A stretch of DNA of 5,109 nt from an uncultured bacterium (GTDB lineage Bacteria > Patescibacteriota > Saccharimonadia > Saccharimonadales > Saccharimonadaceae): positions 1-5,109 of the forward strand of contig CAISVS010000065.1 of NCBI GenBank assembly GCA_903889015.1, given 5' to 3'. The translations under genes were made by a program, and so were the position numbers. Each line of letters begins with the position of its first letter. The first letter of the stretch is position 1. This document shows positions 1 to 5,087 of the stretch, one piece after another. The notes beneath the pieces were generated by a model. The model made no database searches. It was not told the origin of the DNA and saw only the letters and a program-made list of their open reading frames with translations.

Positions 1-1
1 G

Positions 2-1750
2 CCATCGACCTTTAGCTCTAGTCAGCATGTATCATTAACTGGTGGTAGTAGTGATGGTAAAACGTATTGTATCGACGCTGTCAGTTCTGATGATGCAAAT
101 CTTTATTATTATATAAATTCAGCTAATACTAACCAAGGTGCTCAACAGGGTACTTGTGATACAAATCATGCTCCAACGACAGTACCTGTGGTGACAGTTG
201 CTCTTAGTGGTATAAATATTCAAGCAACCAGTACTGCAATTACATGCAATTCGAGTACACCACAGTATCGATTCAGCTATCACATAGATGATAGCGTGAC
301 ATGGTCAAGCTATTCTGATTGGTTAATATCGCCAATATCAACTCAGGTCGCAGTGGAAGGTTTAAAATATGGTTATATAGCACAGGCACGTTGTTATATT
401 AGCGATACAATTTATAGTCCAGTTGCAACTGGAGTAGAATCTGCTCCGTTTATAAGTCCGGTAAATCCACCAGCCATAGCTCCTTCTGTTGCGGTAGCAT
501 TAAATGGAGGTAATGTTACGGCAACAGCAACACCTGTTACTTGTACTAGTGGCATCACGCCACAATATTCATTTAAATATCACAAAAACGATAGTGCTAC
601 TTGGTCTAGCTTCTCAGATTGGTTAACATCATTAACCTCAACTCAAATTCCGACTGAAGGTGAAAAATATAGTTATATAGCACAGGCACGTTGTTATATT
701 AGTGATAGCCGGAATAGTTCAGCAGCCACTGGAAGTGAAGGAACTCCATATATTCATCCTATTGCGACTGTGCCATCAGCTCCAGTTGTTAGCTCGACGT
801 CAAATTCATGGCCAAACACAGTGTTTGCATGGACAACGCCAACTTGCCCTTCTGGTATGTGGGCTAGTTATCGATATGACTATACTTATACTGGAGGATA
901 TGACTCATTGTGGCAGATACCTTTTCCTGTTGTTAATAGCGTCACTTTTTCAACGTCAACCACATCATATACATACTCGCTTGCTGTTCAAGCAAGATGC
1001 ACCAATAACTTTACAAATGGAAACTGGAGTACGTCTGCTTCAACCAGCTATACTAGAACCAACTCGGCTATTGCGAGAGCCTGGGGTGGTGGCGGTAATG
1101 GAAACGGTTCACTTGTAGCTGGTGGTGGTGGTGCATATTCAAGTAAAACAATTGTTTTGCCAGCGCAATCGTATGCTGTTGGTGTTGGTGGTGCTACAGG
1201 TGATTCGTATTTTATAAATACTTCGACTTTGTTAGCAAAAGGAGGCGGTACCTCATCAGGCGGTCAAGCCTCCGGTGGTGTTGGTGACGTTAAGTATAGT
1301 GGTGGTAATGGTGGCCAGGGTTATGCTGCATCCGACTGGGGCGGTGGCGGTGGCGGTGGCGCTGCTGGTCCTGACGGTAATGGTGCTACAGGCCAGACTT
1401 CGCCATCAAACGGTCGTGGTGGCGTCGGTGGCGCTGGTGATAATGGATCAGGTGGCGCTGGTGGTGCATTGGGTGCATGTAGAAACTGTACTGGTTGGGG
1501 TGGTACGTCAAATGCTAAAGGTGGTGGCGGTGGAGCTGGAATTTGGAATAACGGAACTGGTGGTGCTGGCGGAAATCCTGGTGGCGGTGGCGGTGGCGGG
1601 AACACTGGTCCAGGACCTGGTGTAGCTGGTCAAGTGCAGATCTTTTATCCGACTGGCTCAATGTCGGCAACTGGTGGTTCGATATCAACCCCTGGTGATG
1701 GCTATACATATCATATGTTTACTGGTAGTGGAACATTCCTAGTCAATTAA
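2..1750 (+). CDS. Large secreted surface protein, pilin-like segment + Cys repeats + glycine-rich domain (5' partial)
   Basis: The frame is open from base 2 to the TAA at 1750, so the gene starts left of the window; the GTG at 188 is only an internal codon. 582 residues are visible. Residues 1-58 carry a YCID...GTCD Cys pair (C23, C52) like the C-terminal disulfide loop of type IV pilins or pseudopilins. Residues 64-352 hold three repeats of about 100 residues, each with one Cys pair (C82/C131, C181/C231, C282/C333) and, in the first two, TWSSxSDWL and YIAQARCYISD motifs; these are probably beta-sandwich, Fn3-like modules. Residues 356-547 are extremely Gly-rich, opening with ARAWGGGG and closing with QVQIFYPTG. 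The end, GYTYHMFTGSGTFLV, resembles the motif seen in glycine-rich tail and surface proteins. I infer an extracellular, disulfide-stabilised adhesin or pilus-associated protein; the binding partner is unknown. The gene for the small membrane protein follows after 25 bases and may be cotranscribed. Confidence 0.85.
   Translation, partial: PSTFSSSQHVSLTGGSSDGKTYCIDAVSSDDANLYYYINSANTNQGAQQGTCDTNHAPTTVPVVTVALSGINIQATSTAITCNSSTPQYRFSYHIDDSVTWSSYSDWLISPISTQVAVEGLKYGYIAQARCYISDTIYSPVATGVESAPFISPVNPPAIAPSVAVALNGGNVTATATPVTCTSGITPQYSFKYHKNDSATWSSFSDWLTSLTSTQIPTEGEKYSYIAQARCYISDSRNSSAATGSEGTPYIHPIATVPSAPVVSSTSNSWPNTVFAWTTPTCPSGMWASYRYDYTYTGGYDSLWQIPFPVVNSVTFSTSTTSYTYSLAVQARCTNNFTNGNWSTSASTSYTRTNSAIARAWGGGGNGNGSLVAGGGGAYSSKTIVLPAQSYAVGVGGATGDSYFINTSTLLAKGGGTSSGGQASGGVGDVKYSGGNGGQGYAASDWGGGGGGGAAGPDGNGATGQTSPSNGRGGVGGAGDNGSGGAGGALGACRNCTGWGGTSNAKGGGGGAGIWNNGTGGAGGNPGGGGGGGNTGPGPGVAGQVQIFYPTGSMSATGGSISTPGDGYTYHMFTGSGTFLVN
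191..1057 (+). repeat. Three tandem ~300-bp coding repeats with paired cysteines
   Basis: Unit 1 spans about 191-487, unit 2 about 488-772 and unit 3 about 773-1057. Units 1 and 2 are clearly homologous: both begin V(T/A)VAL(S/N)G and share TWSS(Y/F)SDWL and YIAQARCYISD at the same offsets. They also keep a perfect 31-base match, 372-402 against 672-702, exactly 300 bases apart. Unit 3 is diverged and keeps mainly the spacing of its two cysteines and the QARC motif. The pattern points to a recent duplication of units 1 and 2 and an older origin for unit 3. Confidence 0.85.
1340..1360 (+). repeat. (GGCGGT)n short tandem repeat in the glycine-rich domain
   Basis: Seven consecutive glycine codons alternate GGC and GGT, giving a 6-base tandem repeat of three and a half units. 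Gain or loss of a whole unit stays in frame and would change loop length by two glycines. Confidence 0.8.
1580..1600 (+). repeat. (GGTGGC)n short tandem repeat in the glycine-rich domain
   Basis: This second hexanucleotide tract has three GGTGGC units followed by GGG and codes for seven glycines. It lies 220 bases downstream of the first tract in the same reading phase, so recombination between the two would delete an in-frame piece of the glycine-rich domain. Confidence 0.8.
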
Positions 1751-1775
1751 ATTATGAAGGGTAAAAATAAATATA

Positions 1776-2120
1776 ATGCCAAATAATGCATCTATAAATC
1801 CAGATAATAAAAAGAAAATTGTCTATATTATTATTCCAATTATTATAATTATTGTTGTAGCGATTGTTACTGTTGTAATTATCAAATCGATAAATGACAA
1901 TAATTCTAACAGTAGCAAGTCAGAAATAAAAGTTCTGACTGCAAAAGAAAAAGCAGACGCACAGACGAATGATGCTGTTAGTATATTACATTCTGATCCA
2001 GTAAAATCTAAAGAGTTATTGTTGCAACTATTACAAAAATATAAAGATCTTAACGATACGAATGGTGTTATTAACGTTGAATCTCAGCTGTACTATCTTG
2101 ATCATGTAGTTAAAAACTAG
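1776..2120 (+). CDS. Small single-pass membrane protein of unknown function
   Basis: 114 residues; I do not recognise the family. Residues 1-14 are polar and end in KKK. Residues 15-36 form one very hydrophobic, Ile/Val-rich helix (YIIIPIIIIIVVAIVTVVII). A short Asn/Ser linker follows (about 37-49), then a charged, helical-looking domain (about 50-114) in which KSKELLLQLLQKYKDLND and VESQLYYL resemble a helix-turn-helix pair of TPR type. The basic N-terminus suggests N-in topology with the C-terminal domain outside. ATG 1776 is the only reasonable start because TGA closes the frame at 1755-1757. A GAAGGG at 1756-1761 is rather far (14 bases) to be an ideal ribosome site. The gene follows the surface protein by 25 bases and could help its export, anchoring or assembly, but that rests on position alone. 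Confidence 0.8.
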   Translation: MPNNASINPDNKKKIVYIIIPIIIIIVVAIVTVVIIKSINDNNSNSSKSEIKVLTAKEKADAQTNDAVSILHSDPVKSKELLLQLLQKYKDLNDTNGVINVESQLYYLDHVVKN

Positions 2121-2129
2121 TCAGTTTTG

Positions 2130-2138
2130 TGGTATACT
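2130..2138 (+). promoter_or_regulatory. Extended -10 promoter for the holin-like/secG/solute-binding operon
   Basis: TGGTATACT fits the extended -10 pattern TGnTATAAT with one mismatch (TATACT). It starts ten bases after the stop of the preceding gene. The -35 is weak: TTAAAA at 2110-2115 with a 17-base spacer, which is tolerable beside an extended -10. Transcription would begin near 2145, only about six bases before the ATG at 2151, predicting an almost leaderless mRNA. This agrees with the lack of a Shine-Dalgarno sequence there. Confidence 0.5.
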
Positions 2139-2150
2139 TTGTCTAGTTAT

Positions 2151-2531
2151 ATGAATAGGCAATATATCATTTTTATCATCAGGTGGCTGTTTAACTCATT
2201 AGGGTTATGGATGGCTGTTCAGCTGTTAGGAACGGCTAACAATATTAATGTGAATATCGGTTTTGCTGGTTTTTTGGTAGCTGGACTGGTGTTTTCTATT
2301 GTTAATGCAGTGCTGAAACCACTAATTATTGTACTAGCCCTACCTGCGATACTTTTAACACTAGGGTTCTTCATGCTAATCGTCAATGGTTTGATGGTAT
2401 ATCTCTCTCTAAATATATTTTCTGACATAAAGATGACATTTTTAAACTCAATCTTAACTGGAATGATACTAAGTCTGGTAAACTATATAGTAAGTGCAAC
2501 ATTAGTTGTAAAAACAATTGAAAGTAATTAA
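2151..2531 (+). CDS. PF04020 (phage holin family 4 / YvlD-like) integral membrane protein
   Basis: 126 residues from ATG 2151, a usual length for the family. The frame also allows TTG 2127, but that codon lies upstream of the predicted transcription start, and the family typically begins close to its first helix, as NRQYIIFIIRW does here. Four hydrophobic segments lie at about 5-27, 36-52, 58-88 and 96-120. The diagnostic stretch is NAVLKPLI (52-59), then LPAILLTLGFF (64-74) and IVNGLMVYL (77-85), matching the family pattern N-x-x-x-K-P ... P-x-x-x-x-T-L-G-x-F ... N. The protein sits in the cytoplasmic membrane. Despite the name, most members are chromosomal, are not lysis proteins, and have no firm role; some are linked to envelope stress. 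It probably leads the unit with secG and the solute-binding protein. Confidence 0.88.
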   Translation: MNRQYIIFIIRWLFNSLGLWMAVQLLGTANNINVNIGFAGFLVAGLVFSIVNAVLKPLIIVLALPAILLTLGFFMLIVNGLMVYLSLNIFSDIKMTFLNSILTGMILSLVNYIVSATLVVKTIESN

Positions 2532-2534
2532 GGA
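2530..2534 (+). promoter_or_regulatory. Shine-Dalgarno site of secG
   Basis: AAGGA overlaps the TAA stop of the preceding gene and lies seven bases before ATG 2542. This is the best ribosome binding site in the window; it fixes the secG start and suggests translational coupling with the upstream gene. Confidence 0.7.
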
Positions 2535-2541
2535 ATAAGTC

Positions 2542-2775
2542 ATGAATATTAATAGCATTTTACAGATTACAACAATCGCTTCGGCGGTACTGATGATTTT
2601 GGCAATTTTATTGCAACAACGTGGTGCATCACTGGGGGCTGGTTTTGGTAGTACTGGCGAATTATATACAACTCGTCGCGGAATTGATAAAAATCTGTTC
2701 GAAGTGACTATCATATTAGCCGTTATTTTTGTACTTTCTATATTAGCTGGGCTGATTTTGCCCGCTGTTAAATAG
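2542..2775 (+). CDS. secG: Protein translocase subunit SecG
   Basis: 77 residues, normal for a short bacterial SecG. There are two membrane helices, about 5-24 and 52-74, joined by the conserved loop LLQQRGASLGAGFGST (23-38) and TTRRGIDKNLFE (43-54). SecG is the accessory subunit of the SecYEG channel, where it assists SecA-driven export of unfolded proteins across the cytoplasmic membrane. ATG 2542 is supported by a good AAGGA at 2530-2534. The gene lies 10 bases after the holin-like gene and 10 bases before the solute-binding protein gene, so the three are very probably one operon. Its clients could include the surface protein upstream. Confidence 0.93.
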   Translation: MNINSILQITTIASAVLMILAILLQQRGASLGAGFGSTGELYTTRRGIDKNLFEVTIILAVIFVLSILAGLILPAVK

Positions 2776-2785
2776 GTTTTAATCA

Positions 2786-4582
2786 ATGGCAGATGATAGC
2801 CGTAAAAAATGGTATCGCTTGCCAAAAGTAAGCCTTAATAAAAATTTATTAAAAGTTCGGATGCGTAAAGTTGAAAAAGCTACTCTTCGTCATGCCCACA
2901 AATTTGTAATTAAACGTTGGAGCAGTGTTCGTGAAGTGCAATGGCATGTTATTACGTGGGTTCTTGTGATGGGTTTGTTGATTGCGGCGACTGGTTTGCA
3001 ATTAATGTGGTATCAGCAAAGTTATCGGACTAATGTTGCCGCCAAAGATGGTACATATGCCGAGGCAGTGTTGGGGCCAGTTGATACACTTAATCCTATA
3101 TTTGCCACTTCAAGCGCCGAACAATCTGTCAGCCGTTTGATATTTTCAAGTTTACTAAATTATGATAAAACTGGTCATTTAAATAATGATATAGCAACGA
3201 GCGTAAAAGCTAATGAAACAAATACTGTTTATACGGTTGGCATTAGGTCGGATGTAAAATGGCAAGACGGCGTCAAATTAACCGCTAATGATGTGGCTTT
3301 TACTATTGGACTTATTAAAGACGTCAACGTTCGATCATCAATTACCGGTTGGAAAGATGTATCAGTTAAAGTGATTGATGATACTACGATTGAGTTTACT
3401 TTACCTACGGTTTACGCAGCATTTAGGCACGCATTAACTTTTCCAATCGTACCAGAACATATTTTGTCAGGAATTCCAGCTAGCGGTATTCGTGAAAATA
3501 TTTTTAGCAAGAACCCAATTGGTAGTGGACCATTTAAATTACATCTTGTTCAAAATGTAGACGCTAATTCGACTAGTAAAGTTATATATTTAGTTAGAAG
3601 TGATGAATATTATGGTGGTTCGGCAAAGCTAGCAAGGTTTCAATTGCACGTTTATGATACAAGTGACTTAATTGTAAAAGCGTTATCTGGTAATGAAGTA
3701 AACGCGGCGGCTGACTTGTTGCCAGCGGATATAAAACAAATTGACGCAAAACAATACAATGTATCGACCGAACCCATCCAAAGTGGTGTTTATGCGATAT
3801 TAAATACAAAAAGCCCAATACTGTCAGATGTTAATCTACGGCGAGCGTTACAAGTATCGACTGATACAAATGCGATTCGTAAAAAATTGCCGACAGGTAC
3901 TTTGGCCTTGGATTTGCCTTTTACGGCTAGTCAATTAACTGGTGATATTCCGGTAGTTGCTGGTTTTGATGTTGCGGCTGCCAAAAAGATACTTGATGAT
4001 AATGGCTGGGTGTTAAATTCTAAAGGTATCCGCGAGAAAGACGGTAAAGAATTAGTCTTGTCGGTTGTAACGGTTAAAAACAGTGAGCTTGAAAGCGTGT
4101 TGGACGTCCTTTCGAGTCAGTGGCGAGCTTTAGGGATTACGATTAGCACACAGGTGATTGATCCAGCTGATGTAGCACAGAACTTTGTTCAGTCGATTTT
4201 GCAGCCACGTAATTATGATGTGTTGTTGTATCAATTGAATATTGGTGCCGACCCAGACGTTTATGCCTATTGGCATTCGTCCCAAGCAACTGCTCAAGGT
4301 TATAATTTTTCAAATTATTCGAACATAATTAGTGATGATGCATTAACATCAGCTAGAGTTAGGGTTGAGTCTAATTTGCGTAATGCAAAATATATTACAT
4401 TCGCCAGACAGTGGGTTTACGATGCGCCTGCGATTGGTTTATATCAGTCAAATACGCAATACGTTTTTAGCCGAGATGTAAAATCAGTCGACAGTTCAGC
4501 TGTTTTTGTGTCATCGATTGATCGGTATGATAACATACTTGACTGGTCAGTTGGCAGTCGAAGTGTTTACAAAACGCCATAG
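2786..4582 (+). CDS. Membrane-anchored ABC solute-binding protein, family 5 (peptide/OppA-like)
   Basis: 598 residues. Residues 1-53 are strongly basic and presumably cytoplasmic; 54-75 (HVITWVLVMGLLIAATGLQLMW) form one membrane helix with no signal peptidase site or lipobox Cys. The rest is an SBP_bac_5 domain: TYAEAVLGPVDTLNPIFATS (90-109), VKWQDGVKLTANDVAFTI (157-174), the family signature region, FPIVPEHIL (219-227), NPIGSGPFKL (243-252), LSDVNLRRALQVSTD (346-360), AAAKKILDDNGW (397-408) and YDVLLYQLNIGADPDVYAYW (477-496). The family binds peptides, nickel or other solutes for ABC importers; the ligand cannot be read here. I see no cysteine anywhere. The typical family member is a lipoprotein of about 500-550 residues, so the uncleaved anchor and basic tail are departures. 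No permease or ATPase gene is adjacent. Start ATG 2786 follows secG by 10 bases with a weak TAGG at 2773-2776. Confidence 0.92.
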   Translation: MADDSRKKWYRLPKVSLNKNLLKVRMRKVEKATLRHAHKFVIKRWSSVREVQWHVITWVLVMGLLIAATGLQLMWYQQSYRTNVAAKDGTYAEAVLGPVDTLNPIFATSSAEQSVSRLIFSSLLNYDKTGHLNNDIATSVKANETNTVYTVGIRSDVKWQDGVKLTANDVAFTIGLIKDVNVRSSITGWKDVSVKVIDDTTIEFTLPTVYAAFRHALTFPIVPEHILSGIPASGIRENIFSKNPIGSGPFKLHLVQNVDANSTSKVIYLVRSDEYYGGSAKLARFQLHVYDTSDLIVKALSGNEVNAAADLLPADIKQIDAKQYNVSTEPIQSGVYAILNTKSPILSDVNLRRALQVSTDTNAIRKKLPTGTLALDLPFTASQLTGDIPVVAGFDVAAAKKILDDNGWVLNSKGIREKDGKELVLSVVTVKNSELESVLDVLSSQWRALGITISTQVIDPADVAQNFVQSILQPRNYDVLLYQLNIGADPDVYAYWHSSQATAQGYNFSNYSNIISDDALTSARVRVESNLRNAKYITFARQWVYDAPAIGLYQSNTQYVFSRDVKSVDSSAVFVSSIDRYDNILDWSVGSRSVYKTP

Positions 4583-4594
4583 TTTAGCAGAATA

Positions 4595-4630
4595 ATTAAA
4601 AACAATAGTCGTTTGACTATCGTTTTTAAT
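4595..4630. terminator. Bidirectional Rho-independent terminator
   Basis: ATTAAAAAC (4595-4603) pairs with GTTTTTAAT (4622-4630), and ATAGTC (4605-4610) with GACTAT (4615-4620), around a GTTT loop with one A/C mismatch. A T-run is present on both strands, so the element can stop the solute-binding operon coming from the left and tRNA-Leu coming from the right. It abuts the encoded CCA of the tRNA directly. Confidence 0.85.
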
Positions 4631-4717
4631 TGGTGCGCGCGAGAAGACTTGAACTTCCACGTCCTTACGAACACTAGCACCTCAAGCTAGCCTGGCTACC
4701 AGTTACAGCACGCGCGC
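4631..4717 (-). tRNA. tRNA-Leu (anticodon GAG)
   Basis: Read on the minus strand, the acceptor GCGCGCG (from 4717) pairs with CGCGCGC (4641-4635), followed by discriminator A and an encoded CCA (4633-4631). The anticodon arm is CTAGC-TTGAGGT-GCTAG with GAG at 4683-4681, reading CUC and CUU. The long variable arm (TGTTC-GTAA-GGACG) is typical of class II leucine tRNAs. The T-arm is GGAAG-TTCAAGT-CTTCT. The length of 87 bases fits. The gene is convergent with the solute-binding protein gene and divergent from tRNA-Val. Confidence 0.96.
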
Positions 4718-4727
4718 ATTCTGGTAC

Positions 4728-4736
4728 ATTATAACA
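4728..4736 (-). promoter_or_regulatory. Extended -10 promoter of tRNA-Leu
   Basis: On the minus strand this reads TGTTATAAT, a perfect extended -10. Initiation about seven bases downstream would fall near 4721, four bases before the mature 5' end at 4717, implying a very short leader. The matching -35 (TTCATC, 4756-4751) is weak. Confidence 0.65.
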
Positions 4737-4775
4737 TCATCATTTTGTTTGATGAATACTTTCGGATTTGTTGTC

Positions 4776-4804
4776 TTGCAAAACAATCTGTATATCTGTA
4801 TAAT
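4776..4804 (+). promoter_or_regulatory. Promoter of tRNA-Val
   Basis: TTGCAA (4776-4781) and a perfect TATAAT (4799-4804) are separated by exactly 17 bases, a near-consensus housekeeping promoter. The start is expected around 4811-4812, four or five bases before the tRNA. It lies back to back with the tRNA-Leu promoter in the 98-base AT-rich gap between the two tRNAs. Confidence 0.75.
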
Positions 4805-4815
4805 CCCTAGAGTGT

Positions 4816-4892
4816 GGGCGCTTAGCTCAGTTGGCTAGAGCATCTGCTTTACACGCAGAGGGTCGGGGGTTCGAGCCCCTCAGCGCCCACCA
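4816..4892 (+). tRNA. tRNA-Val (anticodon UAC)
   Basis: 77 bases including an encoded CCA. The acceptor GGGCGCT (4816-4822) pairs with AGCGCCC (4882-4888), then discriminator A at 4889 and CCA at 4890-4892. The D-arm is GCTC...GAGC, and the anticodon arm TCTGC-TTTACAC-GCAGA places UAC at 4850-4852 (reads GUA and other GUN codons). The T-arm is GGGGG-TTCGAGC-CCCTC. All invariant positions I can check are intact. Confidence 0.97.
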
Positions 4893-4930
4893 CGAAAAAT
4901 CCCGTCCTTTTGGACGGGTTTTTTCGTGGT
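4889..4930. terminator. Strong bidirectional terminator sharing bases with the tRNA-Val CCA end
   Basis: The core CCCGTCC (4901-4907) pairs with GGACGGG (4912-4918) around TTTT. AAAAA (4895-4899) faces TTTTT (4920-4924), and the outer ACCACG (4889-4894) pairs with CGTGGT (4925-4930). A run of six T follows the core on the plus strand, and on the minus strand the core is followed by ATTTTT, so it works in both directions. The outer arm contains the discriminator and CCA of tRNA-Val, so processing must open it. Confidence 0.88.
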
Positions 4931-5087
4931 GAACACTTCGGGCTCGAAACCCCGACCAACCGGGGTCGGGGGTGAGCAATGCAAGTCTGCATTGCGCAAG
5001 GCCGGAAGCCGGATGACGAATGTCACCGACTGAGGCGGGGTCGCGAAAAATTCAGAATGAATTTTATCGTGACAGGGCCCCTCTCAA
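4931..5087 (-). ncRNA. Candidate structured RNA of unknown family (minus strand more likely)
   Basis: This stretch is clearly more GC-rich than the protein genes and packs several hairpins: TCGGG/CCCGA (4938-4955); CCCCGACC/GGTCGGGG (4950-4971), which competes with the first; GCAATGC/GCATTGC (4976-4995); a small CCGG-AAG-CCGG (5002-5012); TGAC/GTCA (5014-5025); and a long imperfect hairpin (5032-5085) with outer GAG/CTC and GGGG/CCCC pairs and inner AAAATTCA/TGAATTTT. In an AT-rich genome this usually marks a structural RNA. I prefer the minus strand because GATAAT (5099-5094) could serve as a -10 giving a start near 5087, and the bidirectional terminator at 4889-4930 would end the transcript. 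The last minus-strand bases before the terminator read like a tRNA 3' end (T-arm-like stem, AGTGTTC, ACCA). I found no hallmark of SRP RNA, RNase P RNA or 6S RNA. A tmRNA whose 5' half lies outside the window cannot be excluded. Confidence 0.35.

Noticed and set aside
188..190. GTG as the start codon of the surface protein
   Set aside because: The frame is open all the way to base 2 and the upstream residues continue a plausible pilin-like domain with a Cys pair; there is no ribosome site before 188.
1321..1605. Proline-rich minus-strand frame opposite the glycine-rich domain, and a Val-rich frame on the plus strand
   Set aside because: Both are products of the GGT/GGC repeats, which lack stops in every phase; they have no ribosome site, and the glycine frame continues a convincing protein.
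2113..2128. AAAACT/AGTTTT hairpin after the small membrane protein gene as a terminator
   Set aside because: The stem is only six A/T-rich pairs with four T, overlaps the stop codon, and runs into the promoter; too weak to call, though some attenuation is possible.
2127..2150. TTG 2127 as start of the holin-like gene
   Set aside because: It lies upstream of the extended -10 element at 2130-2138 and adds eight residues not expected in the family; ATG 2151 sits at the usual place just before the first helix.
2502..2825. Minus-strand frame across secG
   Set aside because: It opposes a clear SecG with its own ribosome site and conserved motifs; the antisense peptide shows no recognisable domain.
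4861..4957. Attachment-site duplication from an element integrated at tRNA-Val
   Set aside because: Site-specific integration leaves direct repeats of the tRNA 3' end, whereas the copy here is inverted and very close; no integrase gene is in the window.
4926..5033. 35-codon frame starting at GTG 4926 after tRNA-Val
   Set aside because: It runs through the terminator outer stem and several hairpins; such frames are common artefacts in GC-rich structural RNA regions.
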